Below the pieces are notes generated by a model that was given only the letters and a program-made list of their open reading frames with translations, had not been told where the DNA came from and ran no database searches. Of a stretch of 64,000 nucleotides of DNA, positions 49,977 through 57,666 are shown in pieces. Position 1 is the stretch's first letter, and each line of letters opens with the position of its first letter. A program made the position numbers and the translations under genes. The stretch covers positions 224,384-288,383 of the forward strand of contig NZ_JBFAJC010000008.1 in NCBI RefSeq assembly GCF_040655075.1, in the 5' to 3' direction. The stretch comes from Actinoallomurus sp040655075. Lineage in GTDB: Bacteria > Actinomycetota > Actinomycetes > Streptosporangiales > Streptosporangiaceae.

Positions 49977-50092
49977 CGGACCGGACTGGCGCGCGGCGGA
50001 TCCGGGGGGACGCCGTGACGGAGTCGACTGGCGCGGGGCGGGTCAGGGGCGACGCCGTGACGGCGCGGAGTGGATTGGAGGCGACGCTGTGA
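49973..50092 (+). repeat. Repeated start region: 39-codon ORF made of copies of the cbiG 5' end
   Basis: GTGACGGA-type starts occur at 49973, 50015 and 50057, then at the true cbiG-cobJ start 50089 (spacing 42, 42 and 32 bp). Each unit copies the beginning of cbiG (GTGACGGAnCGG...GGCGCGCGGCGGATC). In frame they form an ORF repeating MT-x-R-TGARRIRGDA, which overlaps the cobL stop (GTGA) and the cbiG start (GTGA). It may keep ribosomes moving between the two genes; the peptide itself need not have a role. Confidence 0.8.
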
Positions 50093-51843
50093 CGGAGCGG
50101 GCGGGTGCGCGGCGGATCGGGGTCGTCGCGGCGACGGCGAGCGGCCGGACGGCGGCGGAGACGCTGCGGGCGGCCTGGCCGGACGAGGTCCGCGTCCTGA
50201 CGGCCGAGAAGGCCGCCGACGCGCTGCGCGAGGCGTGGCGGACCTGCGACGCCATCGTCAGCTTCCTGGCCGTCGGCGCGACCGTACGCGTCCTCGCGCC
50301 GCTGCTCGGCCACAAGACCACCGACCCCGCCGTCGTCTGCGTGGACGAGTCGATGGCGTTCGCCGTCGCCGTCCTCGGCGGCCACCACGGAGCCAATCTC
50401 CTCGCGCACCGGCTCACCGGCGTGCTCGGCTGCACGCCGGTGGTGACCACCGCCAGCGACCGGAGCAACGTCACCCCGCTCGACTCGTACGGCGCCGACC
50501 TCGGGTTCACCGTGCACAACCCCGACCTGCTCGCCCACGTCGGCGCGGCCGTGCTGTCCGGTGAGCCGGTGCGGATCGAGGGTGCCGAAGGCCGGCCGCT
50601 GCCCCCGCTGCCGCCGAACGTCACCCCGGACGCCGAGGACGCCGCCCACCGCATCCTCGTCACCGACCACGCCGAGATGGACTGCATGTGCCACGAGGGC
50701 TGGTTCGGCGGCGCGCTCGTCTACCGGCCGAAGTCCCTCGTCATCGGTGTCGGCTCGGCGCGCGGCGTGTCCGCCGAGGAGGTCGGCGCGCTGGTCGACG
50801 AGGCCCTGGCCGCCGCCGCGCTCGACCCGGTGTCGGTGCGGTGCCTGGCGACCGTCGACCTGAAGGCCGACGAGGAGGGCATCCTCCAGGCGGCGGCCGT
50901 GCGCGGCTGGGAGGTCGTCACCTACCCGGCCGAGGTCCTCGCCGCCGTCGCCGTCCCCAATCCCTCCGAGGTGGTCCGCGCCGAGGTCGGCACGCCCAGC
51001 GTCGCCGAGGCCGCCGCCCTGCGCGGCGCGCGCGAGCACGGCCGGGACGCCGAACTCGTCGTGGAGAAGCGCAAGTCGGCCAATGCCACCGTGGCGATCG
51101 CGCGGCTGAGGCCCCGCGGGCGCCTGTCGATCGTCGGCCTCGGCCCCGGGGCGCGCGACCTGCTCACCCCGAAGGCGATCGCCGTGCTGCAGCGGGCGTC
51201 CGTCGTCGTCGGCCTCGACCAGTACCTCGACCAGGTCCGCGACCTCCTCCGCCCTGGCACCCGCGTCATCGCGTCCGGCCTCGGTCAGGAGGAGGAACGC
51301 GCCCGCACCGCCGTCGCCGAGGCGTCGGCCGGGAACGCCGTCGCGCTTGTCGGCTCCGGCGACGCCGGCGTCTACGCCATGGCCAGCCCGGCCCTGGAGT
51401 TCGCCGACGCCGACATCGACGTCGAGGGCGTGCCCGGCATCACGGCCGCGGTGGCGGCGTCGAACCTGCTCGGCGCGCCGCTCGGCCACGACCACGCGTA
51501 CATCTCCCTGTCCGACCTGCACACCCCCTGGGAGGTCATCGAGAGGAGAGTCACCGCCGCCGCCGAGGGCGACTTCACGGTGTGCTTCTACAACCCGCGC
51601 AGCCGGGCCCGCGACTGGCAGCTGCCGAAGGCCCTGGCGATCCTCGCCGCCCACCGCCCGCCGGAGACGCCGGTCGGGTACGTCCGCAACGCCACCCGCC
51701 CCGACCAGACGGTGACGCTCACCACCCTCGCCGAGCTCGACCCGGCGCGGATCGACATGTTCACGGTCGTCATCGTCGGATCCAGCCGCAGCCGCGCCGT
51801 CGCCGGGCGCTTCGTCACCCCGCGCGGGTACCGATGGGCCTGA
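50089..51843 (+). CDS. cobJ: Fusion of cobalt-precorrin-5A hydrolase (CbiG) and precorrin-3B C17-methyltransferase (CobJ/CbiH)
   Basis: A 584-residue fusion. The CbiG part (1 to about 335) has CDAIVSFLAVGATVRVLAPL, HHGANLLAHRLTGVLGCTPVVTTAS-type blocks and GSARGVSAEEVGALVDEAL. The CobJ/CbiH part (about 344-584) has LSIVGLGPGARDLLTPKA, VALVGSGDAGVYAMASPAL, and PGITAAVAASNLLGAPLGHD. It methylates C17 with ring contraction and then opens the delta-lactone with loss of acetaldehyde, two neighbouring steps of the early-cobalt route. The GTG at 50089 is the last of four similar starts. Confidence 0.95.
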   Translation: MTERAGARRIGVVAATASGRTAAETLRAAWPDEVRVLTAEKAADALREAWRTCDAIVSFLAVGATVRVLAPLLGHKTTDPAVVCVDESMAFAVAVLGGHHGANLLAHRLTGVLGCTPVVTTASDRSNVTPLDSYGADLGFTVHNPDLLAHVGAAVLSGEPVRIEGAEGRPLPPLPPNVTPDAEDAAHRILVTDHAEMDCMCHEGWFGGALVYRPKSLVIGVGSARGVSAEEVGALVDEALAAAALDPVSVRCLATVDLKADEEGILQAAAVRGWEVVTYPAEVLAAVAVPNPSEVVRAEVGTPSVAEAAALRGAREHGRDAELVVEKRKSANATVAIARLRPRGRLSIVGLGPGARDLLTPKAIAVLQRASVVVGLDQYLDQVRDLLRPGTRVIASGLGQEEERARTAVAEASAGNAVALVGSGDAGVYAMASPALEFADADIDVEGVPGITAAVAASNLLGAPLGHDHAYISLSDLHTPWEVIERRVTAAAEGDFTVCFYNPRSRARDWQLPKALAILAAHRPPETPVGYVRNATRPDQTVTLTTLAELDPARIDMFTVVIVGSSRSRAVAGRFVTPRGYRWA

Positions 51844-52034
51844 CCGTACGCGTCACCGGACGCTGCCAGGGCTGCGGAGCCTGCCTGCTCACCTGCCCCG
51901 AACACGCCATCCGCCCGGACGCCGGATGGGCCGCGCACGGCGGCGACCCGCTGCGCGTCCTGCCCGACCGCTGCACCGGATGCGGCGAATGCGCCGAGAT
52001 CTGCCCCGTCGACGCCATCGAAGAACTCCCGTGA
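51834..52034 (+). CDS. 2x[4Fe-4S] ferredoxin in the cob operon
   Basis: A 66-residue ferredoxin with two complete cluster motifs: CQGCGACLLTCPEHA and CTGCGECAEICPVDA (Cys-x2-Cys-x2/3-Cys-x3-Cys-Pro). ATG 51834 lies inside the end of cbiG-cobJ, so translation is coupled. It is likely an electron donor for a reductive step of corrin synthesis, such as ring contraction or cobalt reduction before adenosylation; this is inference from position. Confidence 0.9.
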   Translation: MGLTVRVTGRCQGCGACLLTCPEHAIRPDAGWAAHGGDPLRVLPDRCTGCGECAEICPVDAIEELP

Positions 52035-52077
52035 CCCGGCACGTCGGCCGGATCGTCGGGCCGACGAAGGAGGCCCT

Positions 52078-52194
52078 GTGACGACAACCCCCGTGCCCTT
52101 CGAGTACCTCGCCGTCTTCGTCATCTCCTGGCTCGTCGCGGCCGTCCTGTGGAGGGCAGGCCGATCCGAGCAGCGATATGGGAGCAGTACATGA
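52078..52194 (+). CDS. Small single-pass membrane protein (38 aa) in the cob operon
   Basis: GTG at 52078 is preceded by a perfect AAGGAGG five bases upstream, and its TGA overlaps the cobH ATG (ATGA). It encodes 38 residues: VTTTPVPFEYLAVFVISWLV then AAVLWRAGRSEQRYGSST, i.e. a short polar N-terminus, one hydrophobic helix (about 8-25) and a basic C-terminus, predicted to point into the cytosol. Not recognised. The strong ribosome site and exact coupling on its 3' side argue for a real gene. It may anchor a biosynthetic enzyme, the ferredoxin, or a cobalt transporter at the membrane; none of this is shown. A 16-codon ORF (52031-52081) bridges the ferredoxin stop to this start. Confidence 0.65.
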   Translation: MTTTPVPFEYLAVFVISWLVAAVLWRAGRSEQRYGSST

Positions 52195-52805
52195 TCAAAA
52201 CCAGGGCCGTCCATCCGATCGAGGAACGGTCGTACGAGATCCTGCGGTCGCGGGTCGACCTCAGCCCGATGCCGCCGCTGTGGCGGGCCGTCGCCGAGCG
52301 GGTCATCCACGCCAGCGCGGACGTCGAGTACGCCGTCGACCTCGTCACCGACGAGGCCCATCTCGAACGCGGACTGCGGGCGCTGCGCGCCGGCGCGCCG
52401 ATCGTCACCGACGTCGCCATGGTCGCCGCCGGGATCACCGCGCGCGAGACGATCTGCTCCGTCGCCGACCCGGGCGCCGCGCGAATGGCCCGGGCGGCGG
52501 GCATCACCCGCTCGGCGGCGGCGATCCGCCTGTCGTACGCCGAGGTCGGCAAGGGCGCGATCTGGGTGGTCGGCTGCGCGCCGACCGCCCTGGAGGAGAT
52601 CATCGCGCGCGACGTCGACCCGGCCCTGGTGATCGGGCTGCCGGTCGGGTTCGTCGGGGCCGCCGAGTCCAAGGAGGCGCTGCGGAAGAGCGGGCTGCCC
52701 GCCGTCAGCAACGTCTCCGAGAAGGGCGGCTCCGCGGTCGCCGCCGCCGCGCTCAACGCCCTCCTCTACTACGAGGGCACCGTCGAGGGAGAAGGGAACG
52801 TATGA
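52191..52805 (+). CDS. cobH: (Cobalt-)precorrin-8X methylmutase
   Basis: A 204-residue CobH/CbiC. AVHPIEERSYEILRSRVDLS at the start contains the conserved P-I-E-x-x-S-Y pattern, followed by VIHASADVEYAVDLV, which carries the catalytic His, and GLPVGFVGAAESKEAL near the end. It moves the methyl group from C11 to C12 to give (cobalt-)cobyrinate. ATG overlaps the small membrane protein stop; the end overlaps cbiX. Confidence 0.95.
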   Translation: MIKTRAVHPIEERSYEILRSRVDLSPMPPLWRAVAERVIHASADVEYAVDLVTDEAHLERGLRALRAGAPIVTDVAMVAAGITARETICSVADPGAARMARAAGITRSAAAIRLSYAEVGKGAIWVVGCAPTALEEIIARDVDPALVIGLPVGFVGAAESKEALRKSGLPAVSNVSEKGGSAVAAAALNALLYYEGTVEGEGNV

Positions 52806-53707
52806 CGCCGCTGCTGCTGGTCGGGCACGGAACCCGGGACGAGAACGGGGCCGAGGAGTTCGGCCGGTTCGTCGAGCGGGTGCGAGGCCGGCTGCCGGCC
52901 GACGTGTCCGGGGGCTTCATCGAGCTGTCGCCACCGCCGCTCACCGACGCCGTGGCCGCGCTGTACGAGGCCGGGCACCGGCACCTCGCCGCCGTGCCAC
53001 TCGTCCTCGTGGCCGCCGGGCACGGCAAGGGCGACATCCCCGGCGCGCTGGCCCGCGAGCGGGCGCGCCGGCCCGGACTGTCGTACGCCTACGGCCGCCC
53101 GCTCGGCCCCCACCCGGGGCTACTGGACCTCCTGGACGAGCGGCTGTCCGCCGTCCTGGACCCGGCCGAGCGCGCCGACACCGCCGTGCTGCTCGTCGGC
53201 CGCGGCTCGACCGACCCGGACGCCAATGCCGAGATCCACAAGGTCGCCCGGCTGCTGTGGGAGGGCCGGGGACTGGGCATGGTCGAGCCGGCGTTCGTGT
53301 CGCTGGCCCGGCCCGACGTCCCCGAGGGCCTCGAACGCTGCCGCCGGCTCGGCGCGCGCCGGGTCGTCGTGCTGCCGTACTTCCTGTTCCCCGGGGTCCT
53401 GCCGGACCGCGTGGCGGAGCAGGCGGGGGCGTACGAGGGACTGGAAGTACGGTGCGCCGACGTGATCGGCGACTGCGACGGCCTCGCCGACGTCGTCCTC
53501 GAACGCTATGAGGAGGCCCTGGCCGGCGACATCCGCATGAACTGCGACACCTGCGTCTACCGCATCGCCATGCCGGGCTTCGAGGGTCGTGTCGGCGCGC
53601 CGCAGCTCCCGCACCACCACCCGGACGACCCCGCGCACGGCCACCACCATCACGGCCCGCACGCGCACGCCCACCCGGACGACCCGTCGCACGCCCATGC
53701 CAACTGA
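52802..53707 (+). CDS. cbiX: Sirohydrochlorin cobaltochelatase CbiX (long form) with His-rich tail
   Basis: A 301-residue long CbiX with two halves: the first starts PLLLVGHGTRDENGAEEFGRF, with the catalytic His at GHGT and LVLVAAGHGKGDIPGAL; the second has VLLVGRGSTDPDANAEIHK and VVVLPYFLFPGVLPDR. NCDTCVYRIAMPGF lies near the C-terminus, and the last 30 residues carry about a dozen histidines (HHHP, GHHHHGPHAHAH), a probable cobalt store or entry site. It inserts Co2+ into sirohydrochlorin, the mark of the early-insertion route. ATG at 52802. Confidence 0.93.
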   Translation: MTPLLLVGHGTRDENGAEEFGRFVERVRGRLPADVSGGFIELSPPPLTDAVAALYEAGHRHLAAVPLVLVAAGHGKGDIPGALARERARRPGLSYAYGRPLGPHPGLLDLLDERLSAVLDPAERADTAVLLVGRGSTDPDANAEIHKVARLLWEGRGLGMVEPAFVSLARPDVPEGLERCRRLGARRVVVLPYFLFPGVLPDRVAEQAGAYEGLEVRCADVIGDCDGLADVVLERYEEALAGDIRMNCDTCVYRIAMPGFEGRVGAPQLPHHHPDDPAHGHHHHGPHAHAHPDDPSHAHAN

Positions 53708-55049
53708 CGTGGACCTGCGCCACCACGGCGACCAGGAGGTCGGTCCCGGACTGGTGGACCTCGCGGTCAACGTACGGCCGGGCACCCCGCCCGGCTGGCT
53801 CGCCGCGCTGCTCCGCGACAGCGTCGCCCGGCTCGCCGCGTACCCCGACGCCGCCCGCGCGCGGGCGGCGGTGGCCCACCGCCACGGCCGTACCCCCGAT
53901 GAGGTCCTGCTGACCGCGGGCGCCGCGGAGGCGTTCGTCCTCCTCGCCCGGGTCCTCGCACCCCGGCGCGCGGTGGTCGTGCACCCGCAGTTCACCGAGC
54001 CGGAGGCCGCCCTGCGCGCGGCGGGCCACGAACCCGACCGGGTGATCCTGGGCGGCGACTTCAAGCTCGTCCCGATGCCCGACGGCGGCGTCGGGGCCGG
54101 TGCGGCGCCTGAGGGCGGCCCGGCACGCGAGGACGGTGCCTTCCAGCTCGGCGGTACGCCCGGCGGTGGCGTCGGGGTCGGTGCGGTGCCCGAGGACGGT
54201 GACTTCCGGCTCAGCCCGGTACCGGAGGGCGGCGTCCGGGGTGGAGCAGTGCCTGAGGACGGCCGGTTCCGGCTCGGCGCGGTGCCGGGGGGCGGCGTCC
54301 AGGGCGGGGCGGTGCCTGAGGGCGGCGGTTCGCGGGCCGGCGCGGTGCCCGAGCGCGGCGGTTCGCGGAGCGGTGGCGTGCCGAAGGATGCCGACCTCGT
54401 CATGATCGGCAATCCGACCAATCCCACGTCGGTGCTGCACCCGGCGGCTGCGATCGCCGCGCTCGCCCGGCCGGGCCGGACGCTCGTGGTGGACGAGGCG
54501 TTCATGGACTGCGTCCCCGGCGAGACCGAGAGCCTGGCCTCCGAGGCCCGGGTCCCCGGGCTGGTCGTCATCCGCAGCCTCACCAAGACGTGGGGCCTGG
54601 CGGGCCTGCGCGTCGGCTACGTCCTCGCCGAGCCGCCCCTGATCGCCCGCCTGGCCGAGGCACAGCCGCTGTGGTCGGTGTCCACCCCCGCCCTGGTGGC
54701 GGCCGAGGCCTGCACGAGTCCGCGGGCCCTCGCCGAGGCCGAAGCGTGGGCCCGCGACCTGCAGGTCGAACGCGACCGGCTGGCGGCCGCGATCCGCGCG
54801 CTCGGCCTGCACGTCGTGCCCGAGGCACGGGCCTCGTTCCTGTGCGTGCGCGTCCCCGGCGCGCCCGGCGGCCTGGCCGTACGCGCGGCACTGCGCGAAC
54901 GCGGCTACGCGGTGCGGCGCGGCGACACCTTCCCAGGCCTGGGGCCCGACTGGCTGCGCGTCGCCGTCCGGGACGCCGCCACCGACGACGCGTTCACGAC
55001 CGCGCTCAAAGCGGTCCTCGGCGACACTCCACCGCCGTCCGCCTGTTAA
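53697..55049 (+). CDS. cobC: CobC/CobD-like aminotransferase (threonine-phosphate decarboxylase type) with repeat insertion
   Basis: A 450-residue PLP enzyme of the histidinol-phosphate aminotransferase family. The cofactor lysine is in RSLTKTWGLAGLRVGY, and DLVMIGNPTNPTSVLHP and LVVDEAFMDCVPGE are typical CobC/CobD blocks. It should form aminopropanol phosphate or related precursor for the nucleotide loop. About 110 residues (about 121-232) inserted between EPDRVILGGDF and ADLVMIGNP are tandem repeats of FRL-x-x-VP-EGGV-GGAVPED and are absent from usual family members (about 340 residues). The 11-bp overlap with cbiX gives start ATG 53697. Confidence 0.9.
   Translation: MPTDVDLRHHGDQEVGPGLVDLAVNVRPGTPPGWLAALLRDSVARLAAYPDAARARAAVAHRHGRTPDEVLLTAGAAEAFVLLARVLAPRRAVVVHPQFTEPEAALRAAGHEPDRVILGGDFKLVPMPDGGVGAGAAPEGGPAREDGAFQLGGTPGGGVGVGAVPEDGDFRLSPVPEGGVRGGAVPEDGRFRLGAVPGGGVQGGAVPEGGGSRAGAVPERGGSRSGGVPKDADLVMIGNPTNPTSVLHPAAAIAALARPGRTLVVDEAFMDCVPGETESLASEARVPGLVVIRSLTKTWGLAGLRVGYVLAEPPLIARLAEAQPLWSVSTPALVAAEACTSPRALAEAEAWARDLQVERDRLAAAIRALGLHVVPEARASFLCVRVPGAPGGLAVRAALRERGYAVRRGDTFPGLGPDWLRVAVRDAATDDAFTTALKAVLGDTPPPSAC
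54057..54392 (+). repeat. In-frame 63-66 bp tandem repeats inside cobC
   Basis: Units start at 54057 (78 bp, diverged), 54135 (66), 54201 (63), 54264 (63) and 54327 (66, degenerate). Each encodes about 21 residues such as DFRLSPVPEGGVRGGAVPED. All lengths are multiples of three, so the reading frame is kept. The first residues resemble a normal piece of the enzyme (GDFKLVPMPDG), which appears to have been copied repeatedly. The insert is Gly/Pro-rich and probably a surface loop. Confidence 0.9.
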
Positions 55050-55086
55050 ATGATCATGGTACGAATCCCTGCAACGAGGAGAACCG

Positions 55087-56211
55087 ATGGACCTCATCGC
55101 CGAGACGATCGCCGCGATCCGGCCGCTGGACGAGACGGCCATGCGGGCGGCGCGCGAACGGCATGACCGGCTGACGAAACCGCGCGGCTCGCTCGGCGCC
55201 CTGGAAGAGCTGGGCGTCCGCCTGGCCGGCGTCGCGGGAACGTGCCCGCCGCCCCTGCCGGCGCCCGCCGCCGTCGCGGTCTTCGCCGGCGACCACGGGG
55301 TGCACGCCCAGGGCGTCACTCCCTGGCCGCAGGAGGTGACCGCCCAGATGGTGCAGAACTTCCTCGCCGGCGGAGCGGTCGTCAACGCGTTCGCCCGGCA
55401 GGCCGGCGCCGAGGTCACCGTCGTCGACGTGGGCGTCAAGACCGAGCTGCCGCCCGCGCCCGGGCTGCTCGTCCGGAAGGTCGCGAGCGGCACCGCCGAC
55501 ATGACCCAGGGACCGGCGATGACCTCGGACGAGGCCCGCCGGGCCGTCGAGGTCGGCATCGAGATCGCCCGCGACCTCGTCGCGGCGGGCAACCGGTGCT
55601 TGATCACCGGCGACATGGGCATCGCCAACACCACGCCGTCGGCCGCCCTCATCGCGGCCTTCACCGGCCGCAGCGTCGAGGGCGTCACCGGGTACGGCAC
55701 CGGCATCGACGACCTCACCCACGCCCGGAAGATCAAGGTCGTGCACACCGCCCTGGCCCGGGCCCGCACCGAACTCCCCGGCCACGACGGCAGCGACGGC
55801 GCCGATCCCCGGGTCGCCTCCGCCGACCCGCTGGCGGTCCTCGCGCAGGTCGGCGGGCTCGAGCACGCGGCGATCGCCGGCTTCATCCTCGGCGCCGCCG
55901 CCCAGCGCGTCCCCGTCATGCTCGACGGCGTGATCGCCGGTGCCGCCGCGCTCGTGGCGGCGGCGCTCGCCCGCGGCGCACGCGACTACTGCGTGGCCGG
56001 CCACCGATCCGCCGAACCGGGCCACGCCGCCGCGCTGTGGTTCCTGGAACTGCGCCCGCTCATCGACCTCGAGATGCGGCTGGGCGAGGGGACCGGCGCC
56101 GTCCTCGCCCTGCCGGTCGTGAGCAGCGCCGTACGCGTGCTGCACGAGGTCGCCACGTTCGACTCGGCGGGCGTCGCCGACAAGGACGCCGCCTCGCCGG
56201 ATGGCCCCTGA
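55087..56211 (+). CDS. cobT: Nicotinate-nucleotide:dimethylbenzimidazole phosphoribosyltransferase
   Basis: A 374-residue CobT: RHDRLTKPRGSLGALEELGV near the N-terminus, AVFAGDHGVHAQGVTPWPQEVT-type block, ITGDMGIANTTPSAAL and the catalytic Glu region LDLEMRLGEGTGA. It joins dimethylbenzimidazole to ribose phosphate to make alpha-ribazole phosphate for the lower ligand. The ATG has GAGGAGA upstream. Its last five codons already lie inside the 31-bp repeat array, so the C-terminus (ASPDGP) has probably been reshaped by repeat expansion. Confidence 0.95.
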   Translation: MDLIAETIAAIRPLDETAMRAARERHDRLTKPRGSLGALEELGVRLAGVAGTCPPPLPAPAAVAVFAGDHGVHAQGVTPWPQEVTAQMVQNFLAGGAVVNAFARQAGAEVTVVDVGVKTELPPAPGLLVRKVASGTADMTQGPAMTSDEARRAVEVGIEIARDLVAAGNRCLITGDMGIANTTPSAALIAAFTGRSVEGVTGYGTGIDDLTHARKIKVVHTALARARTELPGHDGSDGADPRVASADPLAVLAQVGGLEHAAIAGFILGAAAQRVPVMLDGVIAGAAALVAAALARGARDYCVAGHRSAEPGHAAALWFLELRPLIDLEMRLGEGTGAVLALPVVSSAVRVLHEVATFDSAGVADKDAASPDGP

Positions 56212-56382
56212 TCCGCACCGGTGACCACCGGACGGCCCCTGACCGGCACCGGTGACCACCGGACGGCAGCCGATCCGTCCGGGTGCCTGCCGGATGGCAT
56301 CTGACCAGGGCCGGTGATCACCGGACGGTTACCGACCCACCCGGGTGCCTGCCGGATGGCACCTGACCGGCGCGGGTACCTT
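56197..56382. repeat. Six tandem 31-bp repeats between cobT and cysG/cobA
   Basis: Units start with CCGGAYGGC and are exactly 31 bp: 56197, 56228, 56259, 56290, 56321 and 56352. Two types alternate, ending in CCGGTGACCA or GGGTGCCTG, giving a 62-bp higher-order unit. There are no spacers, so it is not CRISPR. The first unit contains the cobT stop codon, and the array ends 45 bp before the next gene. Confidence 0.92.
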
Positions 56383-56427
56383 TGGTGCCGGACCGGACCG
56401 CTCACGCTTCGACCAGGAGATCATTCC

Positions 56428-57666
56428 TTGCCGCCCTACCTTCTCGGTCTCCGTTTCGACGGTCGCCGTGTCGTCGTCATCGGTGGCGGACGCGTCGCCC
56501 AGCGGCGCGTGCCCACGCTGCTCGCCGCCGGTGCCGACGTGCTGCTGATCGCCCCTGAGACGACGCCGATGCTCGAGGACCTCGCCGCCCGCGGCGAGAT
56601 CACCTGGGAGCGCCGGGCGTACCGTCCGGGCGACTGCGACGGCGCCTGGCTCGTGCAGGCCTGCGCCGACGACGGAGACGTCAACGCGGCGGCCGCCGCC
56701 GAGGCCGAGAGCCGGCGGATCTGGTGCGTGCGCGCGGACGACGCGGAGCTGTCCCCGGCCTGGACCCCGGCGAGCGGCAGGGTCGGCGAGACCACCGTCG
56801 GCGTCCTCGCCGGGGGAGACCCGCGGCACGCCGCCGGCCTGCGCGACGTCATCGTCGACGGGCTGCGCGACGGCACCATCGGGGCGCGGCACTCACGGCG
56901 GCGGCCCGTGGGCGTCGCGCTCGTCGGCGGCGGCCCCGGCGATCCGGGGCTGATCACCGTACGCGGGCGGCAGCTGCTGGCCGAGGCGGACGTCGTCGTC
57001 ACCGACCGCCTCGCCCCGCGCGAGCTCCTCGACGAGCTGCCCGCCGACGTGGAGATCATCGACGCGGCCAAGATCCCGTACGGCCGCTCGGTCACGCAGG
57101 ACCACATCAACGCCGCGCTCGTCGAGCACGCCAAGGCCGGCCGTTTCGTCGTGCGCCTGAAGGGCGGCGATCCGTTCGTGTTCGGCCGGGGCGCCGAGGA
57201 GGTGCTGCACTGCGTACGGGAGGGCGTCCCGGTCACCGTCGTCCCCGGCATCACCAGCGCCATCGCCGTGCCCGCCTCGGTCGGTGTGCCCGTCACCCAC
57301 CGCGGCGTGTCCCAGGAGTTCCACGTGGTGTCGGCACACGTCGCCCCGGGTGACCCCGCCTCGACGGTCGACTGGGAGGGCCTGGGCCGGGCCCAGGGCA
57401 CTCTCATCCTGCTGATGGCGGTGGAGCGCATGAGGGTCATCGCCGACACGCTGATGCGCTATGGTCGGTCGCCTGACACTCCCGTCGCGGTCATCCAGAA
57501 CGGTACGCTGCAGAGCCAGCGCGCCCTCACGACGACGCTTGCGGCGGTGGCGGATGACATGGCGGCCACCGGCGTACGGCCACCGGCGATCGTCGTCGTC
57601 GGCGAGGTCGTGCAGGTTGCACGAGAGATCGACATACTGAACGCGGATTTGGGGCGGACTCCGTGA
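56428..57666 (+). CDS. cobA: CysG-like fusion: precorrin-2 dehydrogenase and uroporphyrinogen-III C-methyltransferase
   Basis: A 412-residue fusion. The N-terminal part (1 to about 150) is Met8p/CysG-B-like: VVVIGGGRVAQRRVPTLL binds NAD; it lacks the usual C-terminal ferrochelatase extension of full CysG. The C-terminal part (about 170-412) is a SUMT: VALVGGGPGDPGLITVRG, RLKGGDPFVFGRGAEE, PGITSAIAVPASVGVPVTHR. It makes precorrin-2 and sirohydrochlorin, the substrate of CbiX. The start is TTG at 56428, eight bases after AGGAGA; earlier in-frame starts would read through the repeats. Confidence 0.92.
   Translation: MPPYLLGLRFDGRRVVVIGGGRVAQRRVPTLLAAGADVLLIAPETTPMLEDLAARGEITWERRAYRPGDCDGAWLVQACADDGDVNAAAAAEAESRRIWCVRADDAELSPAWTPASGRVGETTVGVLAGGDPRHAAGLRDVIVDGLRDGTIGARHSRRRPVGVALVGGGPGDPGLITVRGRQLLAEADVVVTDRLAPRELLDELPADVEIIDAAKIPYGRSVTQDHINAALVEHAKAGRFVVRLKGGDPFVFGRGAEEVLHCVREGVPVTVVPGITSAIAVPASVGVPVTHRGVSQEFHVVSAHVAPGDPASTVDWEGLGRAQGTLILLMAVERMRVIADTLMRYGRSPDTPVAVIQNGTLQSQRALTTTLAAVADDMAATGVRPPAIVVVGEVVQVAREIDILNADLGRTP

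Noticed and set aside
52031..52081. 16-codon ORF between the ferredoxin and the small membrane protein
   Set aside because: It fits the overlap style, but the peptide is very short and featureless; it may only carry the AAGGAGG site for the next gene.
56197..56382. 31-bp repeats as a CRISPR array
   Set aside because: Repeat length is in the CRISPR range but there are no spacers between units and the first unit overlaps the cobT stop codon.
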